A program made the translations under genes and the position numbers. A stretch of 64,000 bases of DNA from JAMQKA01 sp043951865 (lineage in GTDB: Bacteria; Bacteroidota; Rhodothermia; Balneolales; Balneolaceae), in assembly GCF_043951865.1 (NCBI RefSeq), contig NZ_JBINJF010000017.1:39388-103387 (forward strand), written 5' to 3'. The notes below the pieces were generated by a model that ran no database searches, was not told the DNA's origin, and worked only from the letters and a program-made list of their open reading frames with translations. Shown piece by piece: positions 35,001 to 45,466 of this stretch (within the stretch, counting starts at the first letter, position 1; every line of letters begins with the position of its first letter).

Positions 35001-38000
35001 TTAAAAATCGATGCCAATTGAAAAATAGTGAATCGGGTCCCCGCCAAATCCATCGCGATAGTATGGCCAGCCAATATCATAGCGGAACGGGAGACCCAGC
35101 AGAATCGTCCGGATGCCAAACCCGGCCCCTATCAGTACATCTCCTTGCAAAGATTCAAAAGTTGAGTAGTTCCCTCCCTCGCTTGGCGGTTCTGTAGTAA
35201 GATCACCGGTCGAGCGGTTCAGGTAATACTGGATGGGTTCGCTCACCGCAAAATCAAGATCCGCATCATTTAACACTCGCTGGGAGCTCCCCCCCTGCTG
35301 ATTTTGCAATTCAAGCGGAATATCCTGTCCCCATGCGGCCCCGGCATCAATAAAGGCGGCCCCGGTCATATTATAAAGGGGCAAAATCGGGATGGGTCCG
35401 GGCAGTATGGCTGCAAAGAGCGGGAACCGGAACTCCGCATTTATCAGGCTGAACCGGTCGCCATACAGGCTGTTGTATTCATGACCACGCAGAGGCAGTG
35501 CAGGAATGGTGAAGAAGGTATCGGCCAGTTTGTCGGTGGGGATGGAATTGCCTGACCAGCGCTGGTTGATCCACCCGAGCATTCCACCCATAAAATAGGT
35601 CTGCGAGTCGGGTCCGTACGATAGAGCCCCGGATCCCCGCAGGGCAACCGAGTAACCGTACCCGAGATTGAAATATTTCCTGTAATCGCCCATCAAAGAA
35701 ACAAATTCAAGACTACCCGCCGGCGGACTCCCGGAAAGACTGAACGCGTACCGGTGACCACCCACCGGGGTAATAAATCCGGGCAGCGTACGGTCGACCG
35801 TGTATGTCGCCTGGGGGTAGAGGAATGAAGAGCCCTCGTTTTGCGAGAAGTCATATCCCACGACAGTATAATCCCGGGCAATGGAGATCCCGGACAGGCT
35901 CAGGTCCAGCCGCCGGAATTTGTCAATCGGATACTGGGCCGTAATTCCCCCGCCCATTGTACGGAAGCGGTACAGTTGCCCTGAATAGGTCTGGTAGCTC
36001 GTGGCCGAGTGAGAAAAGCTGACCAGCCAATTTGTGCGCTGTTTATAGTAGCCGTACGACAGGAAATAATCGCTGTTGCGCAGGTCAAAGACCAGGTTGC
36101 TGCCAAAGGTGATCTGGTGATCGCCCAGCAGGTCGCTGAATACGACCTGGGTTAACCCGTAAGAGCCGTAGTAGGTTGAGAAACTTCCTCCGGCGTAGGC
36201 AAAATCGGTGGTGAAGCGGAGGCGATACTCCCGTGGCTGATAACGGCCGTCGCGGGTGGTGTTGTTTTCCGGGTTAAAAAGCTGGGCATTCAGGTATTCA
36301 TTGGCAAATGCCGTGTCCTGCTCCACCTCGGTGGCAAAGACATAATTACGGAAATCGATCTCCTCATCTTCAGTGGTATCCTGCCGTGCCTCTCCCGGTT
36401 CAATATTTTCGGCAGTCTCAGCAGTGAGCGTATCGCGGGCAGCTTCTTCTTCCCCTGTTTCTGTTCCCGCCTGTCTTTGCTGTTCTGCTGTTGTTTCATT
36501 GATATCCGACGGCAGTGCGCCCTCCCTTCCTGCTGCTGTGGCATCAACAGATGCCCCGAACATCTGCCGAACATACAAGGTCGCCGGCACCCGTTGAGTT
36601 ACCGGTTCACGCTGGCGTCGCTCGGCCCACTCGTTGGGAGCCAGCGGACCATCTTTTTTGCGTAAAAACGGCGAACGGATCAGGTAGATATCCAGATTCC
36701 CTTCATTTACGGAGTTCACGGCCATGCGGCTCCCGTCGCTGCTTAGCGAAATCTGCATTACGCCCGACTGCAGGTTGGTGAGGGGCGCGCTTGTGCGATC
36801 TTCCAAATTCAACTGGTACACATTGGGAATCCCGTTTTGATCCGAAATAAACACCATTTCTCCCTCGCGCGTGGTCATCGGCTGCCGCTCAGACCAGTTG
36901 GGCGTTTTGGTCAGCCGCGTTGCCCGGGAGCTTCCCAGTTCCACTTCGTAGATATCGGTTGAGTAGAGATCGTCACTCAGCAAAAGCGAGGCATTCTCCT
37001 TGTAGCGGTTTAGCTCAACCCTGCTGCCCCGCGCCGAAACAAAATAGACTGATTTTGAATCGGCACTCCACGCCGGTTCGAAATCAGAAATAATATCATT
37101 GGTGATATTCAGGAATTCCTGCGTTTCCAGGTTGTATACAAAAATATCCTGGTACGGACCGATGTTGCCGTCAAAAGCGATTTTGGCCCCGTCCGGCGAC
37201 CAGGCAACCGAGCCGATCGCATCGAGGCGGGGGAATTTCACTTTCTGTATTTCACCCGTTCTATAGTCAACAATCGCCAGGTCATCCGAGCCTTTCGATT
37301 TCGCAGAGAGCGTCAATTTCTCGCCGTCAGGCGACCAGCTGAGATTCGGGTTTAAGATATTGAGCTCCTCGAAGTTCACATTGTCGTTGCCCTTGATCAG
37401 CGTTTTGAGCTTTTCTCCCGTAATGGCGCTGATCACCACGACATCAAAATAGCCCCGCTTGTTGGTAATCATCGCAATTTTATCACCCTGCGGGGAGAGC
37501 GCGGGGCTTGTATTGTACGTGCCGCTTCGATCGTCATCCGTCACCAGCGTTGCAAAGTTGTCAATATCCTCCCGTTCCGCCACTTCCGGCAGGTACCGCT
37601 TGCGGTAGTAATCTTTCCACCGTTCGGAAAGCTCGGGAATCGACAACCCCAGCGCACGCTGGAACCCCACTTCCACACTGCGCTGTGTTTTAATCGTCTG
37701 GAGAATCTCCCCGATCTTTTCGCGCCCGTATTCCTCAACAATAAAGTTCCACAGCGACTGGCCGCCCCGGTAGGCGAAATAGCCACTCAGCTGGGGGAGG
37801 TCAGGCAGGTAATTGTTGATGACGGCATCCCGAATCCACATGTCGGTATTGCTATCCCATCCCACCGAAACGTATTCGGCCAGTCCCTCGTCGAACCAGT
37901 TGGGAAATGTGAGCTGGATGTTGTTGTTGACAATGGATTGTACGCTGCCCCCATAAAACATGTCGTTGAAAACAGCGTGGGAGAGCTCATGGTGCAGCGT

Positions 38001-38432
38001 GCTCCGGAACTCGGTATAGTTGCCGCTGAAGGGCATCGTTATCCGGTTCTTATACGCGTCGGTCACCCCGCCGATCCCCTCGGCGTTGGTGGGCAGGTTG
38101 ACCACGTTGGTCTGGGAAAAATCGTTGTGAGAGTCATAAATGATAACCTTTATACGGTCTGCAATCTGGTGATTGTAGTCTTCCGTAAACTGCTTGAGGG
38201 AAGACTCCAGCGTGCGGACCGTAAAGTCGGCCAGTTCATAGTTGAGTGACCCGTAGTAGTGAACATCAAAATGTTCCGACTGGATATATCGCCAGTCAAA
38301 AGTGTTGTATTGTACCCTGTTTTTCCCGAAAGAAAAATACTGGGCCATACTCACCTCAGCCCCCCCGAAGAGGATCAGGGCCAGCAAGACAATCGATTTA
38401 GAAAACCAGGAGTGGGTATCTGCAATTTTCAT
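35001..38432 (-). CDS. Large envelope protein: gluzincin-like protease, TolB-type propeller and outer-membrane barrel
   Basis: 1143 residues. A signal peptide (1-30, ending SMAQ) precedes an M1/MA-type zinc peptidase domain (about 40-280) with HELSH at H148-H152 and the third ligand in WFDEGLAEY (E182). Next come repeated beta-propeller strands of the WD40-like/TolB kind (about 300-610; LSWSPDGEKLTL, VAWSPDGAKIAFDG, SLSSDGSRMAVNS). An acidic low-complexity linker follows (about 640-700). The C-terminal ~400 residues resemble a BamA-like surface-antigen barrel (LRGSGALSYGPDSQTYFMGG, EFRFPLFAAILPG) ending in an aromatic-rich strand (HYFSIGIDF). Substrate and role are unknown. Confidence 0.85.
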   Translation of the reverse strand: MKIADTHSWFSKSIVLLALILFGGAEVSMAQYFSFGKNRVQYNTFDWRYIQSEHFDVHYYGSLNYELADFTVRTLESSLKQFTEDYNHQIADRIKVIIYDSHNDFSQTNVVNLPTNAEGIGGVTDAYKNRITMPFSGNYTEFRSTLHHELSHAVFNDMFYGGSVQSIVNNNIQLTFPNWFDEGLAEYVSVGWDSNTDMWIRDAVINNYLPDLPQLSGYFAYRGGQSLWNFIVEEYGREKIGEILQTIKTQRSVEVGFQRALGLSIPELSERWKDYYRKRYLPEVAEREDIDNFATLVTDDDRSGTYNTSPALSPQGDKIAMITNKRGYFDVVVISAITGEKLKTLIKGNDNVNFEELNILNPNLSWSPDGEKLTLSAKSKGSDDLAIVDYRTGEIQKVKFPRLDAIGSVAWSPDGAKIAFDGNIGPYQDIFVYNLETQEFLNITNDIISDFEPAWSADSKSVYFVSARGSRVELNRYKENASLLLSDDLYSTDIYEVELGSSRATRLTKTPNWSERQPMTTREGEMVFISDQNGIPNVYQLNLEDRTSAPLTNLQSGVMQISLSSDGSRMAVNSVNEGNLDIYLIRSPFLRKKDGPLAPNEWAERRQREPVTQRVPATLYVRQMFGASVDATAAGREGALPSDINETTAEQQRQAGTETGEEEAARDTLTAETAENIEPGEARQDTTEDEEIDFRNYVFATEVEQDTAFANEYLNAQLFNPENNTTRDGRYQPREYRLRFTTDFAYAGGSFSTYYGSYGLTQVVFSDLLGDHQITFGSNLVFDLRNSDYFLSYGYYKQRTNWLVSFSHSATSYQTYSGQLYRFRTMGGGITAQYPIDKFRRLDLSLSGISIARDYTVVGYDFSQNEGSSFLYPQATYTVDRTLPGFITPVGGHRYAFSLSGSPPAGSLEFVSLMGDYRKYFNLGYGYSVALRGSGALSYGPDSQTYFMGGMLGWINQRWSGNSIPTDKLADTFFTIPALPLRGHEYNSLYGDRFSLINAEFRFPLFAAILPGPIPILPLYNMTGAAFIDAGAAWGQDIPLELQNQQGGSSQRVLNDADLDFAVSEPIQYYLNRSTGDLTTEPPSEGGNYSTFESLQGDVLIGAGFGIRTILLGLPFRYDIGWPYYRDGFGGDPIHYFSIGIDF

Positions 38433-38486
38433 AAGCGACCTTTTGTCAAAATCACGGATTTATAAAAAGACAGCGGCCTGGCCTGG

Positions 38487-40667
38487 TCATCCCTCGACCA
38501 ATGCCAAATCGATGTGACGCTGCTCTATATCTGTTCTAACGACTCTAACCTTCATTTCTTTCCCGAGTTGATATTTTTTCCCCTGATTTCTCCCCACAAG
38601 GCAATGTTGTTTTTGATCATACACGTAATAGTCGTCATTCAGCTCACTTACCTTGAGCATCCCCTCGCAGTGGATATTTTTCAGGTCTACGAAGATCCCT
38701 TTCTCCATTACGCCGCTGACGACCCCGTCAAACACATCGCCGACATGCTGGCTGAGGTACTCAACCTGTTTCAGTTTGATCGATTCTCGTTCCGCCTCAA
38801 CCGCCATCCGTTCGCGTTCACTACAGTGCTCTCCCATCTTCTTGAGTTCCCTGTACTTGTATCCGGGCTTGTCCTGGCTGTATTTTTTCAACAAGCGGTG
38901 GACAATCACATCCGGATAGCGACGAATGGGGCTGGTAAAATGGGCATAGTGCTCAAAACCCAGTCCAAAGTGGCCGACATTATCCGGGCTGTACTCCGCT
39001 TTTGCCATCGCCCGCAGCATCAGGTCATTGACTGTCAACTCCAGCGGGGTGTCCTCCACCTGGTCCAGCAGCGTATTGATCGCCTTTGAGCTCACGGTTC
39101 TGCTGTCCAGACGAAAATCGATGCCGACCGGCTTTACCGTTTCCTGAATATTTTCCAGTTTTTCAAAGTCCGGCTGATCGTGAATGCGATACAAAAAGGG
39201 ATACAGATCCTTGTCGCTCTTCTTTTTGCTGGATTTTTCCCTGAGCTCGTCGATATGGCGCGCAACCGTTCGGTTGGCCATCAGCATACACTCCTCGATC
39301 AGGCGATGGGCAAACACTCGTTCTTTCAGTTCGATATCAAGCGGTTTGCCATTTTCATCCAGCACAAACTTCGGTTCGGGGGTGTCAAAGTCGATACTTC
39401 CCTCCTTGAACCGTTTTTCCAGCAGGATATGCGCGAGTTTTTCCGCCGTTTTCAGGGGGGCTGAAAATTCACTCTCTTTGCCATCCAGTATTTCCTGGGC
39501 TTCCTCGTAGGTAAACCGGCGGTTTGAGTGTATCACCGTTTCTTCAATAGAATGATCCACCAATTTTCCTTTGGGCGTCAACTCCATGAAGCAGCTGTAG
39601 GCCAGCTTGTCCTCTTCAGGCCGCAGGCTGCACACGCCGTTGCTCAGTTTTTCCGGCAGCATCGAAATCACACGGTCTACCAGGTAAACACTGGTCGCTC
39701 GTTCGTAGGCCTCTTCATCCAAAATCGACTGTTGAGGCATGTAATAGGTAACGTCGGCAATATGCACGCCGAGCAGATAATTCCCGTTGTCGAGCACCTC
39801 GATACTAAGTGCATCGTCAAAGTCCTTGGCATCCTCCGGGTCGATGGTAAAAATCTGCTTGTCACGGATATCATTCCGCCGTTCGATCTCTTCCTGCGGG
39901 ATCTCGGTCGGGATCTCTTCAGCATACTGTTCCACCTCTTCGGGGAACGGGGCTTTCAGCTGATTTTCCGCCAGGATCGACAGCATCATCGCTTCGTTGG
40001 TGCTGCCGTCGCCCAGCACCTGGGTTATTCTTGCTTCCGGCAACGAGCGGGGATGAACCCAGTCAACAAGTTCAAAAATAACCTTGTCTCCCTGCTTGGC
40101 CTCTCCAATATTTTTGGGCAGTACAAAAAAGTCGATATGAGCTGAATTCTCATCCGAGGTAATCAGATAGCTGTTATCCGACTGCTGGATGAGCGTGCCC
40201 ACGAATATCTCGCGGCCCCGTTCAATAATTTCAACTATTTTGCCCTCAACGCGGCCATCTCTTCCCTTGCTCGGGAAAACCTCCACGCGCACCTTATCAT
40301 CGGGCAATGCAACCCCCAGGTGACGCGAGGAGACCCGGATATCCTCCTTGTATTCGTCACAAATAAGATATCCCGTCCCGCGCCGGCTGATATCGATTTT
40401 TCCTACAACTGTGTTGTCGCTGCGGGATCTTTTCTTCCTTGTATCGCCTTCGCCGGGAGCCAGTTGAATGGCCCCGCCTTTACGCTTTACAATCAAATTC
40501 TTGTCATACAGGCTGTTAATTGCATTCTTCAGCCTGTTATTGTCTTTTTTGGATTCTACTTGCAACACATCCTGCAGCATATCAAACTGTAGTACAGAGT
40601 CAGGATTGTTTTTCAAAATGTTGAGGATGATCTCCTCGAATGTATGTTCTTTGGTTGTCTTAGCCAT
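38487..40667 (-). CDS. rnr: Ribonuclease R
   Basis: 726-residue 3'-5' exoribonuclease of the RNR/RNB family. An N-terminal helix-turn-helix-like domain (about 5-65) and cold-shock/OB domains come first (RGTGYLICDEYKEDIRVSSR). The RNB catalytic domain has the Mg2+ Asp cluster in DPEDAKDFDDALSIE, and HYAHFTSPIRRYPDVIVHRL is the family signature. A C-terminal S1 domain follows (GDVFDGVVSGVMEKGIFVDL). It degrades structured RNA and takes part in ribosome quality control. It lies 41 bp downstream of tamB and probably forms one transcript with it. Confidence 0.96.
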   Translation of the reverse strand: MAKTTKEHTFEEIILNILKNNPDSVLQFDMLQDVLQVESKKDNNRLKNAINSLYDKNLIVKRKGGAIQLAPGEGDTRKKRSRSDNTVVGKIDISRRGTGYLICDEYKEDIRVSSRHLGVALPDDKVRVEVFPSKGRDGRVEGKIVEIIERGREIFVGTLIQQSDNSYLITSDENSAHIDFFVLPKNIGEAKQGDKVIFELVDWVHPRSLPEARITQVLGDGSTNEAMMLSILAENQLKAPFPEEVEQYAEEIPTEIPQEEIERRNDIRDKQIFTIDPEDAKDFDDALSIEVLDNGNYLLGVHIADVTYYMPQQSILDEEAYERATSVYLVDRVISMLPEKLSNGVCSLRPEEDKLAYSCFMELTPKGKLVDHSIEETVIHSNRRFTYEEAQEILDGKESEFSAPLKTAEKLAHILLEKRFKEGSIDFDTPEPKFVLDENGKPLDIELKERVFAHRLIEECMLMANRTVARHIDELREKSSKKKSDKDLYPFLYRIHDQPDFEKLENIQETVKPVGIDFRLDSRTVSSKAINTLLDQVEDTPLELTVNDLMLRAMAKAEYSPDNVGHFGLGFEHYAHFTSPIRRYPDVIVHRLLKKYSQDKPGYKYRELKKMGEHCSERERMAVEAERESIKLKQVEYLSQHVGDVFDGVVSGVMEKGIFVDLKNIHCEGMLKVSELNDDYYVYDQKQHCLVGRNQGKKYQLGKEMKVRVVRTDIEQRHIDLALVEG

Positions 40668-40708
40668 TAAATATGTTTCTAACTTTGCTTTATTAAATTA
40701 ATTAATCT

Positions 40709-43700
40709 TCAATCTTCTTTCGTTGCTTTTATCGCTGAACCCGAAGCCAGTGTTTCATCTTCGTCCTGTTTCCTGCCCGCGCCAAATATTCCAAGAATGG
40801 TTCTTTTAATGCGCCGGGCGAACTCTTTCCAGGTATTAAACTTCACCTGGGCCTCCAGGCCGATTCCGTCAACGGTACTTCCGGATCCGGGTGTGGGTGT
40901 CACATTTCCAAGTGTTTGATCCTGTCGGTGGAACGCCATAACAGATAGGCTGCGATTAATCCGGTAGGTGGCATTTAGATCACCAATACGCTCTGTGAGA
41001 GTAGCCTGATTGTCGGAACCTGTAATCATACCTTCGCGTCGTAGAATAAGCCTATCGTTGTACAAACGCAATGCCACGCCCAGATCAATTTCGTTATAGG
41101 CGTTCAGGCTGAAATCAATATCAAACCGGCTTACATCGCTGTTGAGCAGGGCATTGATCTGGCTGGAGAGCAGCGGGCTTATGACCTGGCTGGAAAGCAG
41201 CGGGTTCAAGTAGGTGGAGCGGCGGGTAAAACTCTGCCCGATATTGCTGTAGGCCTCGTTCGTGCTCTGGTAGGAGATAAAGTTGCCCGTTAACAATATG
41301 CTGGTAGCCTGAATCAGTTTCTGCTGCTCGTCGCGGTTCAGCTCGTTGATCTGGGCTGTCAATGTGCTGTTGGAGGAGATATCGAACGTATTTGGAATTC
41401 TGAAATAGTAATCATTTTCAACGCTGGTGATCGTCCCGGTAATTTCAACCACCAGGTCAATCGGCACCCGCTGACCCTCAAAATCGTTCTGGCCGCTCTC
41501 TGCCGTACCAACAAGCGGGGCAATGCTCGGCCTCGCATTATATATCGCATTTATATTTAGCCGGGCGTTTTGTGGATCTCCCTCCCAGATGATGGTCCCT
41601 CCTCTTTCGAGTTGCAGCGGGCGGGTAAATATTTCGCCCCCCACAAACAGGTATCTTCCGCTGGTAATATTGTACCGGCCAAAAATCTGGGTATTCTCCT
41701 CCTCCATCGTCAGGCGGATCTGTCCCGTTCCCTGAGCGGTCAGCACCTCACCGGTCACCCGGTCAAAGATGAGCTCCACCGTCATCGGGTTGTTGGCATT
41801 GAACTGCAGGTCGAGGTTAAACCGCTCCGAAAAGGTGAGGTTTTCCAGCATCCGGTTAATCGACTCTTCAACGTCGACCGAGCCTCCCCCCCCGGTCTCC
41901 GATCCCTTTTTCCGGGCTGGCCTGAACTCCTCCACGAACTGGATAAATTTCGTGTTTTCATTCAATTCTGTTTCTTCAAGCAGCGGTATCGACAGCCGCG
42001 AGTCGGTCGTTACCTCCACGGGAGATTGAGTCCGGAGATACAGATCGTTGTTCGGTCCTGTCACCCGAACCGATCCCGTACCGGAAAGGCTGCCATAAAA
42101 CGGGACATCGGGATCATACGTGTTGTTCAGGAAATGCAGGCGGTTCATCTCCATGGTCAGGTCCAGGTAGGTAATCGGCTCAAAATTATTGATATCCACG
42201 TTGCCGTACACCAGGCCGGTTCCTCCCTTGGTATCGGTCACATTCAGCGAATCGAGGGTTAGCCAGTCCTGCCGGTTAAATTCCAGGTGGCCATTCAAAA
42301 AATAGTTGGTATTCAAAAATTCCGGTTTGGCAAACGCATTCTGGACCTGGAAATCCAGGTTGAAATCGTAATCCTCCATGTTACCCGTGATATATCCTTC
42401 GCCGGAAGCCAGCCCTTCTACTTCCTGGAATACCTTGGGAGCGATGTAGGGGACAATCCAGAGATCGATCTCCTCAAAATTGGCATCAAAATAGTAAGTG
42501 GTGTCGCGCGGGGCTTCGGGATTGGGGGGCACAAAATACCCATCCAGGTGAAGCCGCTGGCCTACTCCGTCATTTCGGTCCAGATAATCGCTGTATTTCG
42601 TGGTATCGGTGACGATATCAATACTGGTGTTAAACCGGTTCCGGGCCGGATCGAACCGGCTTGAAAAACGGGCATCACCAATCATCCTGTTGTCCAGTTG
42701 CAGCCGTTCGACCTGCATATCTCCCTGGATGGAGGGGCGGGCCAGCAGTGAGCGGGTGGTAAGCGTGCCGTCCATCGTACCGCTGAACCGGAATTTTCCG
42801 TTGATCAGCTCAGAAATCCGTTCCAGGTTCACATCGCGCATGACAAACAGCAGTGAATCCTGTCGGCTTTCGGTTATCTCACCCCGCACCTCCAGTAACT
42901 CGTTATTGTTTCTGAACCGGAAATCCCGGAACCCGATCTCTCCGCTCCGCTGCAGGATAACTGTTGGGATGGCCTCGTTTTGCCAGGAATACCGGCTGTT
43001 TCCGAGGAAAAAACGATCGATTTTCATCGTAACTGAAGAAGGAGAAAGCTTGCTGCTCACAATAAATTGCGAGCGGGCCTCATCAGAGATATTGGCAATA
43101 CTGCTTGAAATAAACAGCGAATCCTGTTCAAGTGACAGATCGAAGCGGGCTGAATCTACATTCACAAATTCGGTATGCAGGGAGTCTGCACTGGCCTGGA
43201 AATCGATATTCGAGAACTCTTTTAACGTCCGGTCGTGCCGAAAACTAGCCGTCAGCCGGGTGGTTGCCCCGCGCGCTTCATTCAGATTATAGATAAGCGT
43301 GTCAGTTCGGGTATCGGCAGTTAGCAGAAACCGGTTGGCATCGGCCCTGAAATCAAAATTCAGGGTCGAATTTGATACAACCCGCGGGAAATTCTGCCAG
43401 TAATGGCGGATCAGCCCCAGGTCCTTGGTCACCAGTTCCCCCTCGAGGTTCAACGGTGCCGGCGGCGTTGTTTCGGCTGCTTCGCCGCTGGATAATGAAT
43501 CCAGCATAATTTCATGGCGTATCCGTTCATCCAGATAGCGGGCCCAGTAACGTCCCTGGCGCACGATGTTAGTGGGTTTTATATCCCCGCGGATATTCAG
43601 GTCAAAAAGGGAACTGGTCAACCGGAACGTGCGGCTGCTCAAATCGGGCGAATCCAGGTCCATGTAAACCTGGTGGGCCTGTACCGTGTCGCCGCCAATG

Positions 43701-45466
43701 ACAGATGCTTTGACATCGAGGTTGGCGCGGCCCTGAATGCGATCTGCCTGCAAGCCCTGCAGCTCGACGTTATAATCCAGGTTGAGCTGTGTCTCCGGAA
43801 CCGGCTCGTAGCCGAAATAGCGGGAAAGATTAATGTTACCCGCCTCCCCCTTCAAGGCAAACTGGGTCTCCTCTTTCTTGAAATCGATCCATCCCTGCCC
43901 GGCCATCTGTTCATCGCCCGTCCGGTAGTTGTATGAGTGCTCAAAAAATCCGTCAACCAGCATTGCTTCAAACGAAAGGTTGTCGATAGCAATTTCATCG
44001 ACAGTACTGTTATATAGAGAGGCCGAAAAGTTGTGCAGATCTTTTGAAAAATCGTACCCGATACCGTTCAGGGATATATCGAAATTCAGATTAGTAGTAT
44101 CGACCCTGTGTGCCAAAAAGGGCGCCAGGTCGATGTTGTTGGCGGATAGCGAGCCAGAATACTTGAATGGAGTGCGCAACTGCGTGAACCCTTTTGCCGC
44201 AATGGAGCCGGCCGGCCCCTGCAGATTAAGATCAAGGTTCAGGGAATCCGGCGTCCCTGACGTGGCACCACTGACCTGAAGGTCTTCAAACAGGCTGAAC
44301 TGGGCCTGATTAAGCGGACCGGTGACCACTTCCAGATCCTGCTTTCTGAGAAACAGGTCTTCCACGTTGAACAGGTAATTCAGCTCGCTTCTCTCATTTA
44401 ATTTATTAATACGTCCGTCGATGCTCACGTAACTTTCACCGATCCCGAAATCAAATCGCTCAATGTGGAGCGAATCGAGATCCCCGTCGGCAACGACATG
44501 GAAATCAAGCGGATCACTGATTGACGGAACGGAGGGAATGAGCCCGGAAAATTCGGCAAAGACCATTTTCTCCGAGTGGAAGTCAAGATCGTAGCTGGCC
44601 CCGGGCAGCTGCCGGCGGACCGAGTCCGATTCCAGGTTAACGCCGTCAATCTGGCCGCTGACGGTCAGCTCAGAGAGTGGCGTCGTTATATTAAAGGCGT
44701 TAAACTCCAGAAATCGGCTGTCGTTATAAATTTGTCCCGAAAACCGGAGGTTGTCAAAATCCATGCCATGAAGATTGGCCGAAAAATGCTCAAAATCGAG
44801 GAAACGCTGCACTTCACTCAGCTCCAGGAACATGGCGGTGCTGATGGAATCGGCACGAAAAGGTTCCGGCAGGATCACGTTATTCTGTTCATTGTGAAAC
44901 TCTTCCACGAACAATGAGCCGTTCCGGATAGTCAACAGAGGTGCAATAATCTCCACTTGCTGAATCCAGGAGCTGCCCAGTTGCTGTTGACGTTCGGGCA
45001 GTATGGAACGCCGCCGGAAGGCTTGGTTCATGGTATATTCGCCCTCTCCGTTATTCATGAAACGTAGCTCGGGCCCCTGCAGCTGAAAGGCTACAATACT
45101 GATTTTATTTTGCAGCAGGCTCCAGAGATCGATTTGCGTATGTAGTTTTGAAATGGAAATCACGCTGTCCCGGCTGTCTTGAGTCATCAGGGAATCTTCG
45201 GAGCGGGGGGCCTCCAGGGTTACGTCGGTCAACTCAAAACGGAAAGGCATCAATCCTTCCAGCTCGCCAATGGAGAGCTCCCCGTAATAACGACTGTTAA
45301 AACTCTCTTCGATCTGGTTGGCAATATAGTTTTTTGAGGTATTCAGCTGGAGCAGCCCAAACAGGCTCCCGCAGAGCAGCAGCCCTCCCACAAGGAGAAC
45401 CAGGATGATTCTCCAAAAATATTTCCATACGGTATGTATCCAGCGTAAAACCACGCTCAGTGTCAA
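40709..45466 (-). CDS. tamB: TamB-like translocation and assembly protein
   Basis: 1585 residues. A single N-terminal membrane span (about 14-38, YFWRIILVLLVGGLLLCGSLF) is followed by a very long run of beta strands typical of the hydrophobic-groove AsmA/TamB architecture. The C-terminal DUF490 domain is clear (TGEVLTAQGTGQIRLTMEEE, FNITSGRYLFVGG-like YNITSGRYLFVGG, DIDFSLNAYNEIDLGVALRL). TamB-like proteins bridge inner and outer membrane and carry phospholipid or assist barrel insertion. Its start overlaps the aroB stop by 4 bp. The BamA-like barrel protein is encoded two genes away. Confidence 0.93.
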   Translation of the reverse strand: MTLSVVLRWIHTVWKYFWRIILVLLVGGLLLCGSLFGLLQLNTSKNYIANQIEESFNSRYYGELSIGELEGLMPFRFELTDVTLEAPRSEDSLMTQDSRDSVISISKLHTQIDLWSLLQNKISIVAFQLQGPELRFMNNGEGEYTMNQAFRRRSILPERQQQLGSSWIQQVEIIAPLLTIRNGSLFVEEFHNEQNNVILPEPFRADSISTAMFLELSEVQRFLDFEHFSANLHGMDFDNLRFSGQIYNDSRFLEFNAFNITTPLSELTVSGQIDGVNLESDSVRRQLPGASYDLDFHSEKMVFAEFSGLIPSVPSISDPLDFHVVADGDLDSLHIERFDFGIGESYVSIDGRINKLNERSELNYLFNVEDLFLRKQDLEVVTGPLNQAQFSLFEDLQVSGATSGTPDSLNLDLNLQGPAGSIAAKGFTQLRTPFKYSGSLSANNIDLAPFLAHRVDTTNLNFDISLNGIGYDFSKDLHNFSASLYNSTVDEIAIDNLSFEAMLVDGFFEHSYNYRTGDEQMAGQGWIDFKKEETQFALKGEAGNINLSRYFGYEPVPETQLNLDYNVELQGLQADRIQGRANLDVKASVIGGDTVQAHQVYMDLDSPDLSSRTFRLTSSLFDLNIRGDIKPTNIVRQGRYWARYLDERIRHEIMLDSLSSGEAAETTPPAPLNLEGELVTKDLGLIRHYWQNFPRVVSNSTLNFDFRADANRFLLTADTRTDTLIYNLNEARGATTRLTASFRHDRTLKEFSNIDFQASADSLHTEFVNVDSARFDLSLEQDSLFISSSIANISDEARSQFIVSSKLSPSSVTMKIDRFFLGNSRYSWQNEAIPTVILQRSGEIGFRDFRFRNNNELLEVRGEITESRQDSLLFVMRDVNLERISELINGKFRFSGTMDGTLTTRSLLARPSIQGDMQVERLQLDNRMIGDARFSSRFDPARNRFNTSIDIVTDTTKYSDYLDRNDGVGQRLHLDGYFVPPNPEAPRDTTYYFDANFEEIDLWIVPYIAPKVFQEVEGLASGEGYITGNMEDYDFNLDFQVQNAFAKPEFLNTNYFLNGHLEFNRQDWLTLDSLNVTDTKGGTGLVYGNVDINNFEPITYLDLTMEMNRLHFLNNTYDPDVPFYGSLSGTGSVRVTGPNNDLYLRTQSPVEVTTDSRLSIPLLEETELNENTKFIQFVEEFRPARKKGSETGGGGSVDVEESINRMLENLTFSERFNLDLQFNANNPMTVELIFDRVTGEVLTAQGTGQIRLTMEEENTQIFGRYNITSGRYLFVGGEIFTRPLQLERGGTIIWEGDPQNARLNINAIYNARPSIAPLVGTAESGQNDFEGQRVPIDLVVEITGTITSVENDYYFRIPNTFDISSNSTLTAQINELNRDEQQKLIQATSILLTGNFISYQSTNEAYSNIGQSFTRRSTYLNPLLSSQVISPLLSSQINALLNSDVSRFDIDFSLNAYNEIDLGVALRLYNDRLILRREGMITGSDNQATLTERIGDLNATYRINRSLSVMAFHRQDQTLGNVTPTPGSGSTVDGIGLEAQVKFNTWKEFARRIKRTILGIFGAGRKQDEDETLASGSAIKATKED

